A DNA stretch of 64,000 nt from Methylococcales bacterium (lineage in GTDB: Bacteria; Pseudomonadota; Gammaproteobacteria; Methylococcales; Methylomonadaceae): NCBI GenBank assembly GCA_030949405.1, contig JAUZSN010000002.1, positions 2,218,553 through 2,282,552 on the forward strand. The letters run 5' to 3'. The notes beneath the pieces were generated by a model. The model was given only the letters and a program-made list of their open reading frames with translations. It made no database searches and was not told where the DNA came from. Each line of letters starts with the position of its first letter. Positions within the stretch are counted from its first letter, which is position 1. Shown one piece after another: positions 8,140-17,058 of this stretch. A program made the translations under genes and the position numbers.

Positions 8140-8754
8140 ATGATGAAAAAAACAATTCTGGAAAAAAATAAAAGCTATACTTTTTCAGATTATTTTAAAC
8201 TACCTTACTCAACACGAGACATCTTAGCCGAATTAGGTTATGCGTTTAAACTTGAAAAACTAGAATTACCTAAAAAACAAATCGACACGCTTAATTGTGA
8301 CAAATTAAGAGAGACTTTTTATAAAAAACTCCCTCATATATCCCTTAATTCCGAAACGGCTAAACGAGAGTTTTTTGTCTCTCCTTTGCTGTTAGAATTA
8401 CTGGATTATATAGACATAGAAATAGATGTTGAATATACCGTAAATGTCAGCGAACGCTTAAAAGGCAGTATTGATTATTTAATTCATTCTTCACAAGAAT
8501 TTATTGTGATTGAAGCTAAAAATTCAGAAGTCGATAAAGGATTTACCCAATTAGCAGTGGAGATGATAGCCATAGAAAGCTATATGTCGGATAATAAAAA
8601 TAACTTATTATATGGCGCGGTAACGATGGGGGATATGTGGCGATTTGGTGTGCTTGATAGAAAAAATAAAATCATTAAAAAGGATATTGATGCTTTTTTA
8701 ATTCCCTCTGATTTAGAAAAACTCTTTGCTGTGATGTTTGGTATTTTAGAATAA
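8140..8754 (+). CDS. PD-(D/E)XK nuclease-like protein
   Basis: A 204-residue paralogue of the protein at 5335-5931. The core is GSIDYLIHSSQEFIVIEAKN (Asp, then EAK after 13 residues) followed by GFTQLAVEM and the YGAVTMGDMWRFGVL block. This fits a PD-(D/E)XK fold, but no substrate can be named. It starts 4 bases after hisI. Two neighbouring ATG codons (8140 and 8143) could start it. Confidence 0.55.
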   Translation: MMKKTILEKNKSYTFSDYFKLPYSTRDILAELGYAFKLEKLELPKKQIDTLNCDKLRETFYKKLPHISLNSETAKREFFVSPLLLELLDYIDIEIDVEYTVNVSERLKGSIDYLIHSSQEFIVIEAKNSEVDKGFTQLAVEMIAIESYMSDNKNNLLYGAVTMGDMWRFGVLDRKNKIIKKDIDAFLIPSDLEKLFAVMFGILE

Positions 8755-8801
8755 AATAGATTCACTCACCTAATTTTTCACGAATTAATTTAGGTCATAT
8801 T

Positions 8802-9023
8802 ATGTTAGAACAACAACTTTTTAATGAAGTATTGAAACTTCCGCTTGTTGCCAGAGCAAACTTTGCTGAAAAGGTTTTTGAAAGCCTTCACGAAAGCGAA
8901 CCCGTTTTGAGTGATAAATGGTTAGAAGAAATTAACAAGCGCATTAAAGAATACGAATCTGGACAAGCTAAAACGTGTAGTGCAAAAGAAGTCTTTGCCA
9001 AATATGGACTCGAATGGAAATAA
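8802..9023 (+). CDS. Addiction module antitoxin-like protein
   Basis: A 73-residue protein typical of the small 'addiction module component' (TIGR02574-type) antitoxins. It has an N-terminal helix ([20 protein letters not shown]), a central [17 protein letters not shown] and a C-terminal [11 protein letters not shown] tail that probably wraps the toxin. Its end overlaps the next gene, a ParE-type toxin, by 10 bases, the normal antitoxin-first order. The unusual point is that the toxin it should neutralise is fused to HisE. Confidence 0.8.
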   Translation: MLEQQLFNEVLKLPLVARANFAEKVFESLHESEPVLSDKWLEEINKRIKEYESGQAKTCSAKEVFAKYGLEWK

Positions 9024-9619
9024 GATTTCATTCACGCGCAGAAGCTGAATTAGATGATGGCTATGATTATTATCAACAGCAAAAACCTAATTTTGGAAAA
9101 AAGTTTATCCGCGATATTCATGCGGCTATTCAAAGTATTAGGTGTAATCCTGAAGCTTGGAAAATCATCGAAGGCAACATTCGACGCTGCTTAGTCAAAC
9201 GTTTTCCTTATGCCATTGTTTATCAAATTTCTGAAAAAGAAGTGTTTATTATTGCAATCGCAAATCTACACAGAGAACCTAATTACTGGAAATATAGAGC
9301 CTTGAATAATACGCTAACTCAACTCGCAGAAGTCCTAGAACAGCGCAAACAACAACCCGCTGATAAATCCTATGTCGCCAGTCTTTATAATAAAGGCTTA
9401 GATACGATTTTAAAAAAAATAGGCGAAGAAGCCACTGAAACCGTGATTGCGGCAAAAGATGGCGATAAACAACAAATTATTTATGAAACCGCCGATTTAT
9501 GGTTTCATTGCATGGTGCTATTAGCACAACAAGACCTGCATCCTGATGATGTGCTTAACGAGTTACAACGCCGTTTCGGATTATCAGGCTTAGAAGAAAA
9601 AGCTCAACGATCTAAATAA
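9014..9619 (+). CDS. hisE: ParE-type toxin fused in frame to phosphoribosyl-ATP pyrophosphatase
   Basis: One open frame of 201 residues with two domains. Residues 1-96 are a RelE/ParE-type toxin: [50 protein letters not shown] and the usual ending [10 protein letters not shown]. Residues 97-201 are a full His[48 protein letters not shown] and the [14 protein letters not shown] helix. HisE hydrolyses phosphoribosyl-ATP to phosphoribosyl-AMP, step two of histidine synthesis. A TTG at 9302 (reading LNNTLTQ) could be the original hisE start, so HisE might also be made alone, but its ribosome site is poor. No stop separates the domains. Whether the toxin part is active is unknown. Confidence 0.85.
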   Translation: MEIRFHSRAEAELDDGYDYYQQQKPNFGKKFIRDIHAAIQSIRCNPEAWKIIEGNIRRCLVKRFPYAIVYQISEKEVFIIAIANLHREPNYWKYRALNNTLTQLAEVLEQRKQQPADKSYVASLYNKGLDTILKKIGEEATETVIAAKDGDKQQIIYETADLWFHCMVLLAQQDLHPDDVLNELQRRFGLSGLEEKAQRSK

Positions 9620-9634
9620 AAGAGGAGTAAAAAC

Positions 9635-9856
9635 ATGGGAATGAGTCCTGTACAGTTATTAATTATTTTAGCCATTGTCGTGGTACTTTTTGGTACTAAA
9701 CGCTTGCGTAATTTAGGTTCAGATTTAGGCGGGGCGATTAAAGGCTTTCGTTCTTCAATGAAAGAGGGTGAAGAAAAGGACAAAATAACCGAAGAAGACG
9801 ATGATAATATAATTGATGGCAAAGTTGAGTCTGAGTCAAAAAAGAAGGTTAAATAA
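9635..9856 (+). CDS. tatA: Sec-independent translocase protein TatA
   Basis: Pore-forming subunit of the twin-arginine export system for folded proteins. It has 73 residues, one N-terminal helix ([14 protein letters not shown], about 6-19), the FG hinge (LFGTKRL), an amphipathic helix ([15 protein letters not shown]) and an acidic tail ending in lysines. A strong ribosome site (GAGGAG) precedes it. It starts 15 bases after hisE, so tatABC is probably read through from the his operon. Confidence 0.95.
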   Translation: MGMSPVQLLIILAIVVVLFGTKRLRNLGSDLGGAIKGFRSSMKEGEEKDKITEEDDDNIIDGKVESESKKKVK

Positions 9857-9863
9857 TTAGCCT

Positions 9864-10163
9864 ATGTTTGATATTGGGTTTTGGGAGTTATGTTTAGTTG
9901 GTTTGGTAAGTTTATTAGTCATAGGACCTGAACGCTTACCTAAAGCGGCGCGAATTGCAGGGTTTTGGGTGGGCAAAGCGCGTCATACCATTGATGCGGT
10001 TAAAATTGAAATTAATCAAGAGTTACACGCGGAAGAAATGCGCCAAATTGTTGAAGAACAAAAAGCAGAGATGCAAAACTTTCAATCCATTATTGATGAA
10101 ACGCATGAGGCAACTGAGGATGCTAAAGATGCACTCATTGACCTTGATAAAAAATCATCATGA
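9864..10163 (+). CDS. tatB: Sec-independent translocase protein TatB
   Basis: Twin-arginine translocase subunit that forms the signal-receptor complex with TatC. It has 99 residues, an N-terminal helix (FWELCLVGLVSLLVIGPERL, with the family GPERLP motif), then an amphipathic helix and a long charged coiled coil. The stop overlaps the start of tatC by 4 bases. At 99 residues it is shorter than the E. coli protein, which varies only in its C-terminal tail. Confidence 0.93.
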   Translation: MFDIGFWELCLVGLVSLLVIGPERLPKAARIAGFWVGKARHTIDAVKIEINQELHAEEMRQIVEEQKAEMQNFQSIIDETHEATEDAKDALIDLDKKSS

Positions 10164-10981
10164 ATCAAGAGAATCATTCAGAACAACCCTTTATTTCCCA
10201 CTTAATTGAATTGCGTAATCGCTTGTTAAAAGTGGTTTTTATTATTGTGTGTGTGTTTTTCGGATTGGCATGGTATGCCAATGAAATTTATACGCTATTG
10301 TCTGTTCCGTTGTTGCAACATCTCCCCGAAAATAGCACCATGATTGCTATTGATGTTGCCTCGCCTTTTTTTACGCCCTTTAAACTGGCACTGGTTTTTT
10401 CGGTATTTATTGCAGTCCCTTTTATTTTGTATCAATTTTGGGCCTTTGTCGCCCCAGGTTTATATAAACATGAACGGAAAATGATTTTCCCTTTATTAAT
10501 CGCAAGCACGTTCTTATTTTATTTAGGCGTTGCGTTTGCCTATTTTGTGGTTTTCCCTTTAGTCTTTGGCTTTTTAACGACCGCCGCACCTGATAATGTG
10601 GCGATTATGACGGATATTAGTAAATATCTGGATTTTGTTTTAACCCTTTTCTTTGCCTTTGGTATTACCTTTGAAGTCCCTATTTTTACGATTGTCTTAG
10701 TTTGGACGGGATTAACCTCACCTAAAAGTTTGGCAGAAAAACGCCCTTATATTATTGTGGCGGCTTTTATTATTGGCATGTTTTTAACCCCGCCTGATGC
10801 AATTTCTCAAACCTTATTAGCCATTCCTATTTGGCTATTATTTGAAATAGGCTTAGTTTTTTCTAGATTTTTTATTCCTAAATCACGTTATCAAACAGAA
10901 ATAGACGATGTTGAGTTAGAAGCTGAATTTGATGAAATTGAGCATCAAGAAACCCATGAAAAAAATAATTATAAAAAATAA
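10160..10981 (+). CDS. tatC: Sec-independent translocase protein TatC
   Basis: Multispanning core of the Tat translocase, 273 residues with six predicted membrane helices. Conserved parts are HLIELRNRLLKVVF at the N-terminus, the PFILYQFWAFVAPGLYKHER region and the FGITFEVPIF segment. A charged cytoplasmic tail follows the sixth helix. It closes the co-directional his-tat run. A long inverted repeat starts 12 bases after its stop and separates it from a convergent gene. Confidence 0.97.
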   Translation: MNQENHSEQPFISHLIELRNRLLKVVFIIVCVFFGLAWYANEIYTLLSVPLLQHLPENSTMIAIDVASPFFTPFKLALVFSVFIAVPFILYQFWAFVAPGLYKHERKMIFPLLIASTFLFYLGVAFAYFVVFPLVFGFLTTAAPDNVAIMTDISKYLDFVLTLFFAFGITFEVPIFTIVLVWTGLTSPKSLAEKRPYIIVAAFIIGMFLTPPDAISQTLLAIPIWLLFEIGLVFSRFFIPKSRYQTEIDDVELEAEFDEIEHQETHEKNNYKK

Positions 10982-10992
10982 GGGTTTCTATT

Positions 10993-11066
10993 GGCTACCA
11001 ACTTAAGATGGGACACGTTGAGGTTAAGCCTCGCGCCATATAGTGTCCCGTCTTTAGTTGGTAGCC
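10993..11066. repeat. Long inverted repeat between convergent genes
   Basis: The arms at 10993-11016 and 11043-11066 (24 bases each) are inverted copies with about three mismatches; the core is GGCTACCAACT..AGA.GGGACAC. They enclose a 26-base loop containing GGTTAAGCC. The hairpin lies between the stops of tatC and the convergent cyclase gene and could end transcription both ways. A related sequence lies at 47056-47100, also between convergent genes, which suggests a dispersed repeat family. Confidence 0.7.
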
Positions 11067-11069
11067 TTT

Positions 11070-13301
11070 CTATTTAGTGGTATGAATAAAAATACCATTC
11101 CAGTCTTTTGCCGGCGGATGAGCGATAAAATTTTCAATTCTTTCGAGATAAAGTAAATGTAATCGATCATCGGGTTTTTGTTGGTGTAAATAGCTAAATC
11201 TCTCTTTTGCCTCTATCCATTTTTGCTGGTAATAGTCATTAAACGCATAGTCTAATAAATTTAAATAATCACTGTAGTCTGCCGTAATTACCTGTTGATT
11301 TGAAATAACCTCATAAATAGTGACGGGTTCCTTTTTACCTTTAACTTGTACCCTATCTAATTCACGGTAAACATAGAGAGGGGCTGCTCGTTTAGTCGTT
11401 TCGCTGACAATTAATTTAACGCTATAATATTTAGTAAGCCCTTCTAAGCGTGAGCCTAAATTAACGGCATCTCCCATGACGGTATAAGCGGTTCTGAACT
11501 GTGATCCCATATTTCCTACGTTCATAATCCCCGTGTTAATTCCAATCCCAACATCTATACGGGGTAGCCCTTTTTCTTTAAATTCAGCTTGTAAATCTTT
11601 TAAATTAGTTAGAATATCAAGCCCTGCTTGTACCGAATTGGCAGCGTGATTATTATCTTTAACAGGAGCATTCCAAAAAGCCATGACCGCATCCCCGATA
11701 TATTTATCAATAGTTCCTTTATTTTGATGAATAATTTGAGTGGTTGGCGTTAAAATGTCATTAATTAACTCGCAAAGTTCTTGTGGATTTAGGTTTTCTG
11801 AAAGGGTTGTAAAGCCACGAATATCAGAAAATAAAACCGTCATTTCTTTACTTTCACCTTTGAGCGAAAAGTCCTCATCGGTTTGATTCATTTGTTCGAC
11901 TAGTTCAGGCGGAATATATTGACCAAATAAATTGCCTAATTTATTTTTACGGCGAGTTTCAAAAAAATAACCAAAAAACAACTGAATGCTAAATAAGACG
12001 TAAAGCAATAATAAGGGGGTTGCAAGATTGCTATCAAGGTTAAAATAAACCCATAAAATAAGATTAATTCCAAAAATAAATACGGTTAACCCTATAAAAA
12101 TAACCGTTGCTTTCGTGACTGATAAGCGTGGAATAATGAAAATAATAATACCGCTAATCATCACTAATAATAACAATTCATAGATGATAATATAATTAGG
12201 TCTTGATTTTATGGTTTGGTCTAATATTCCACTGATAATGTTGGCATGAATTTCAACACCAGGGTATTGTCGTTGCATCGGGGTACTTCGTAAATCATAT
12301 AAGCCCGCTGCCGTCGCCCCCATAATAACAATTTTATGTTCTAATTTTTCAATATCAACGAGACCATTTAAAATATCCGTTGCTGAAATATAAGGGAACA
12401 TCCCTTTCTTTCCACGATACGGAATTAAGACCGCCCCTTGTTCATCAACAGGAATCGTAAATGATTGAATTTTTAAATACTCAAGTCGCTGCCCCATTTT
12501 ATTATCCCCGTAGCTGTCATTAGTTATAAATTCAAGCGGGGGAAGTCCTTGATATTGCCTAAAAATAGCTAAGGATAAGGCTTGGTGAATCTCGGTTTTA
12601 TAATTAACTAATAACGGTAATCGACGACTTACACCATCACTATCCGCACCAAGGTTATTAAAAAAACCGCCAGACCGCGCACTGTCTTGTAATTTATTTA
12701 AATTCCCACCATAACTTTTGGCTTCAAATAACCAATTTGAAAACGGGGCCTGAGTGATAACCGCAGCTTTAGGAAGTTTAGTGCTAGGATTGGCTTTATT
12801 CGCGAGATGACTTACAAAATAACCTAAAATAATATTTCGATTTTCAAAGCTTTGAGCAAATAAGGCATCATAAGATAATTCTGAACGCATCTTATTTAAA
12901 ACAGCTTGGAAAGATGCATTATTGGCTAAGGAATTGTGAGCTAAGGTTTCAAGTAAATTAAGACCCGATGAGGTGTCTTTTTCTGCAAAAACAACATCAA
13001 AACCTAATAAACTTACATTATAATAATCGAATAACATATCGACTAAATACGCTAATTTATTTCGTGACCAAGGCCATCGACCTTCTTGTAATAAACTTTT
13101 ATCATCAATATCGACAATAACAATGCGTTCATCCATTGTCTCAGGCATCGTTGCGATTAAACGCAAGTCATAACAAATATGTTCTAGTCGAGAGATAAGA
13201 GGTAATATTAACTGATTAGTTGTATGTAAACTAATGATTAACATTAAACTTAAACAAATAAGTAGGCGATAAATTTTTATAGATTGACTGGTTTTTATCA
13301 T
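11070..13301 (-). CDS. CHASE2 domain adenylate/guanylate cyclase
   Basis: A 743-residue membrane-bound class III nucleotide cyclase. It has an N-terminal helix (about 12-30), an extracytoplasmic CHASE2 sensor (about 35-350) and three membrane helices (about 370-460). The cyclase domain is at about 480-660 with the metal-binding VLFSDIRGFTTLSENL, then GDAVMAFW and AYTVMGDAVNLGSRLEG. A short helical tail follows. The sequence suggests sensing an unknown envelope signal and making cAMP (or cGMP). It is a single gene, convergent with tatC and divergent from priA across the DnaA-box region. Confidence 0.92.
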   Translation of the reverse strand: MIKTSQSIKIYRLLICLSLMLIISLHTTNQLILPLISRLEHICYDLRLIATMPETMDERIVIVDIDDKSLLQEGRWPWSRNKLAYLVDMLFDYYNVSLLGFDVVFAEKDTSSGLNLLETLAHNSLANNASFQAVLNKMRSELSYDALFAQSFENRNIILGYFVSHLANKANPSTKLPKAAVITQAPFSNWLFEAKSYGGNLNKLQDSARSGGFFNNLGADSDGVSRRLPLLVNYKTEIHQALSLAIFRQYQGLPPLEFITNDSYGDNKMGQRLEYLKIQSFTIPVDEQGAVLIPYRGKKGMFPYISATDILNGLVDIEKLEHKIVIMGATAAGLYDLRSTPMQRQYPGVEIHANIISGILDQTIKSRPNYIIIYELLLLVMISGIIIFIIPRLSVTKATVIFIGLTVFIFGINLILWVYFNLDSNLATPLLLLYVLFSIQLFFGYFFETRRKNKLGNLFGQYIPPELVEQMNQTDEDFSLKGESKEMTVLFSDIRGFTTLSENLNPQELCELINDILTPTTQIIHQNKGTIDKYIGDAVMAFWNAPVKDNNHAANSVQAGLDILTNLKDLQAEFKEKGLPRIDVGIGINTGIMNVGNMGSQFRTAYTVMGDAVNLGSRLEGLTKYYSVKLIVSETTKRAAPLYVYRELDRVQVKGKKEPVTIYEVISNQQVITADYSDYLNLLDYAFNDYYQQKWIEAKERFSYLHQQKPDDRLHLLYLERIENFIAHPPAKDWNGIFIHTTK

Positions 13302-13471
13302 AATAATTGTTGTCCTACCGAAAAAATGACGTTGCGTTATTTAATTTTAGGCGTTTAATGTAGCCCAACTTCGTGTCCTTGGCATTTATAGAGGCTTCGG
13401 TTTTTATAGTACACGATCTTAAAAGCCTCACTCACCATTTTTATTCCTAATTAACGTCTGGTCAGTAAATG

Positions 13472-13480
13472 TTATCCACA
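13472..13480 (+). promoter_or_regulatory. DnaA box
   Basis: Perfect TTATCCACA 9-mer, isolated from the other three by an AT-rich stretch of about 165 bases that could be an unwinding element. Confidence 0.55.
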
Positions 13481-13647
13481 GATAAGATAAAAAAAATTTA
13501 GAGGCTGTCAAGAAGTTTTAAAAATTAAACACCTTAAATTATTTTTTTATAACTCATTGAAAATAAAGGATTTTAATAAATGGTTATAATCTGTACAATG
13601 TAATAAAACTGTAATAAAAACCGTTACTTTGAGTGTATTTGAAAAAG

Positions 13648-13682
13648 TTATCCACAGGGTTATCCACAGCTTCTGTGGATAA
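13648..13682. promoter_or_regulatory. Cluster of three DnaA boxes
   Basis: Perfect TTATCCACA at 13648-13656 and 13660-13668 on the plus strand, and its inverse TGTGGATAA at 13674-13682. The first two are 12 bases apart start to start, close to one helical turn, and the third faces them. Such spacing favours cooperative DnaA binding. The boxes lie 60-95 bases before the priA start, so DnaA could also control priA. Confidence 0.6.
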
Positions 13683-13742
13683 CTTAAATAAACTAATTTC
13701 AATAAGGGGTTAGCTTGCGTTTAGTAAAATTTGGCCCATAAA

Positions 13743-15973
13743 ATGAATCATTCTATCTTTCCACTTTCAAAAATATTAATCGCTAAAGTTGCCGTTCCTG
13801 TGAGTTTAAACCAGTTATTTGATTATTGGGTTCCTGAATTTATGGAGACAGATAAAATTAAAGTAGGTCTCCGTGTTTTAGTTCCCTTTAGAGGAACTCA
13901 AAAAGTAGCGATTATTATTGAGTTAGTGACTAAAACTGAGATTGAGGTTTCAAAATTAAGAGCCTTGATTCAAATTTTAGATGATTATCCTTTACTTGCG
14001 ACTAATGATAGGCAATTATTACATTGGTTAAGTCATTATTATCATTATCCCATGGGCTATATTTTTTGTAATACCTTGCCGTCGTTATTGAAAAAAGGGG
14101 AGCCTGCTATTTTAAAAACAGAACCTTATTATTCATTAACGTCTGAGGGGCAGGCTGTTGATGTTGCATTACTGACACTTAGTTCGACACAGCAAGTTTT
14201 TATTCAAAAATTACAGAAGACTGGCGCGGTTAATAATGAAATATTTAAGTCATGGAATAAAAATTGGCGAACCGTTAAAACCGCGTTATTAAAAAAAGAA
14301 TGGTTAATTGTTGAAGAGCGTTATTTTGCTGAGTTTGACCTTGAAAATCCCTTAAATGAAGATGAGCTGCTCTTAAATTCATCTCAACAAGATGCGGTGA
14401 CTATAGTCGAAAAGGCATCAGGTACGTTTCAAGTTTTTTTACTTGAGGGAGTAACGGGTAGTGGAAAAACGGAAGTTTATATGCAGCTTATTACCCATGT
14501 TTTATTAAGGCAGCAACAAGTGATGGTATTACTCCCTGAGATTACGTTAACGCCTCAATTAGAAGCACGGTTTAAACAACGCTTTTCGGTTCCTATTGTG
14601 ATTTATCATTCAAAACTAACCGATCGGCAACGACTACGATCATGGTTAGCCATGCAATCAGGTGAAGCGTTTATTTTATTAGGCACTCGTTCTGCATTAT
14701 TTACGCCGTTTAAAAAAATGGGGTTGTTAATTTTAGATGAAGAGCATGATAGTTCATTTAAGCAACAAGATAAATTACGTTTTTCAGCGCGTGATGTTGC
14801 GATTATGCGGGCTAAATTATTAAATATTCCGATCTTATTAGGATCGGCGACTCCTTCTTTAGAGTCATTGGCCAATGTTGAAAAGAAACGTTATCAAAAA
14901 ATAAGATTACCTGAACGGGCGGGCGGTGCTAAAAAACCTGAATTATGGGTGTTGGATATTAGAAATAAGCGAATGCAGCAAGGGTTATCGTCTATTTTAT
15001 TAAAGCAAATAAAAAAAACGTTGGATAAAGAGGAACAAGTATTAATTTTTTTAAACCGACGTGGATTTGCACCTCGATTAATGTGTCATGGGTGTGGTTG
15101 GGTTGCCTGTTGTCAACAATGTGATGCCCCATTAGTGATTCATAAGCAGAAAAATCAACTCCGTTGTCATCACTGTCAACAACTGTATTTATTAATTAAA
15201 ATTTGCCCTGCTTGTCAAAAAAATGAATTAAATGCACTGGGGATAGGGACAGAGCGGGTCGAGTTATTGCTTAATCAACTTTATCCTGATAAAAAAATTA
15301 TTCGTTTAGATGCTGAAACCACTCGAAAAAAAGGCAGTTTAGAGGCGTATTTAGCTCAAATTAACCAAGGTGAAGCGAATATTATTTTAGGGACACAAAT
15401 GTTAGCGAAAGGGCATCATTTCCCTAATGTCACGTTGGTGGTTTTATTGGATATTGATCGTGGATTATTCAGTCTAGATTTTAGAGCGGCTGAAAAATTA
15501 GCGCAATTAATTACGCAAGTAGCGGGTAGAGCAGGGCGGGGTAATAAATTGGGACGAGTTATATTGCAAACGCGACAACCTGAACACCCGCTATTAGTTG
15601 CATTGATTCAGGAGGGATATGCACGTTTTGCTCAGACTGCTTTAGCTGAACGTCAAGCGGCTTTACTTCCCCCCTTATAGTTATCAAGCCTTATTGCGTG
15701 TAGAGTCTATTAACGAGGCGGCGATTAAATTATTTTTTTGAGGGACTGAAACCGTTAACTAAAAAATGTAACTCTAAGGTCTTAATTTTAGGGGCTATTC
15801 CCGCGCCTATGGCAAAACGTGAAGGGAAATATCGCTATCAATTATTATTTCAAAGTGATCGGCGAATCGTTTTACAGCATTTTTTAACCTCATTGATGCC
15901 TGAAATAAATAAGCGACTCGACGTAAGTAATGTAAAAGGGTCTTTAGATGTTGATCCGATTGATCTTTATTAA
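13743..15973 (+). pseudogene. priA: Primosomal helicase PriA, frameshifted near its C-terminus
   Basis: Replication-restart helicase. The N-terminal DNA-binding domain begins AKVAVPVSLNQLFDYW. Walker A is GVTGSGKTE (about residue 235), DEEH about 331, and a zinc-binding cysteine region runs from MCHGCGWVACCQQC to CPACQKN. The continuous frame stops at 15680 after QAALLPPL. Removing one C from C6 at 15669-15674 gives PPYSYQALLRVES. Removing one T from T7 at 15733-15739 restores FFEGLKPLTKK and then SLDVDPIDLY to a stop at 15971-15973. The repaired protein is about 742 residues, against 732 in E. coli. These may be sequencing errors or real slippage. The start may be TTG 13731; I prefer ATG 13743. 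Confidence 0.85.
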
Positions 15974-15981
15974 ATAACAGA

Positions 15982-16893
15982 ATGATACACCCGCGATTAC
16001 AGGTTTTAGAAAAGCGATTTTCACCGTCAATACTTACACCTTTATATGAGCCTTTATTTGAACAGCATCAACTTAAGGTTTATCTGAAACGAGATGATTT
16101 ATTAGACCCTATTATTTCAGGAAATAAATGGCGTAAATTAAAATACAGTTTAAATCACGCGCTAACTTTAGATAAAAACACGCTGGTTAGTATGGGGGGG
16201 GCTTATTCTAATCATCTTCATGCGTTAGCGTTTACGGGAAAATTATTAAACTTAAAAACTAAGGGGTTTATTCGAGGTGAACGCCCAAAATACCTTAACC
16301 CAACCTTAAGGGATCTTTTAAAGTGGGGAATGACACTTGAATTTATAAGTCGGAGTGATTATCGACAATTAAGAACGTACCAACATTATGATGCACTTCC
16401 TGATTTAAACGCTAATGAATACTGGTTGCCAGAAGGTGGCACATCGGAATTGGCTTTAAAGGGGGTTGCGGAGTTAATAGATGAAATAAATCAACCATTT
16501 GATTGGATTTGTAGCCCTTGTGGAACAGGAACAACCTTAGCTGGAATGATTAATGCGGTTTCTAAGGAATGTCAGGTTTTGGGTATTTCAGCTTTAAAAG
16601 GGGGCGATTTTTTAAGAAATGAGGTGAAATCATTATTATCGACAGAAATAGGCGTGCGAGAAAATTGGTCGATTAACCTAAATTATCATTTTGGTGGGTT
16701 TGCAAAAACAAAGCCTGAATTATTAACGTTTATAATGCAATTTGAACAAGACCATGGAATAGAAATTGAGCCTATTTACAGTGGTAAAATGCTTTTTGCA
16801 CTTTATGATTTAATTGGCCAAGGTTATTTTAACGCGGGTTCTTCGATCATTGCTATGCATACTGGTGGACTCCAAGGAAAACGCAGTGCTTGA
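15982..16893 (+). CDS. PLP-dependent D-cysteine desulfhydrase / ACC deaminase family protein
   Basis: A 303-residue fold-type II PLP enzyme of the 1-aminocyclopropane-1-carboxylate deaminase / D-cysteine desulfhydrase family. The PLP lysine is in ISGNKWRKLKYSL (about residue 47-51) preceded by the KRDDLLDP substrate loop. Further elements are MGGAYSNHLHALAF and the phosphate-binding CSPCGTGTTLAG. The exact substrate (D-cysteine or another amino acid) cannot be read from sequence, and ACC deaminase activity is less likely. It starts 8 bases after the reconstructed priA stop, so the two may be co-transcribed. Confidence 0.82.
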   Translation: MIHPRLQVLEKRFSPSILTPLYEPLFEQHQLKVYLKRDDLLDPIISGNKWRKLKYSLNHALTLDKNTLVSMGGAYSNHLHALAFTGKLLNLKTKGFIRGERPKYLNPTLRDLLKWGMTLEFISRSDYRQLRTYQHYDALPDLNANEYWLPEGGTSELALKGVAELIDEINQPFDWICSPCGTGTTLAGMINAVSKECQVLGISALKGGDFLRNEVKSLLSTEIGVRENWSINLNYHFGGFAKTKPELLTFIMQFEQDHGIEIEPIYSGKMLFALYDLIGQGYFNAGSSIIAMHTGGLQGKRSA

Positions 16894-17058
16894 TATTGTT
16901 TTTCTATGATTGAATTAGCGATTTCTAAAGGAGAGGCATTTATTATAGGAATTTAGATTGTAAGGCTTACTGCTATCAGGCTAAGTGATTAGAGAAAGAC
17001 TATAAAGAATAAATAAGCTATCATGTACCTCTTTTAAAATTTATTCACAGGATTTTAT

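Larger units (their letters stand above)
13302..13742. other. Intergenic region with DnaA boxes between cyclase gene and priA
   Basis: A 441-base gap between divergent genes. It is AT-rich in the middle (13481-13640) and holds four perfect 9-mer DnaA boxes (TTATCCACA), three of them clustered at the right end. This is the layout of a replication origin or of a DnaA-controlled promoter. No dnaA, dnaN, gidA or rpmH gene is nearby in the window. No gene could be read in the gap. Confidence 0.55.
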
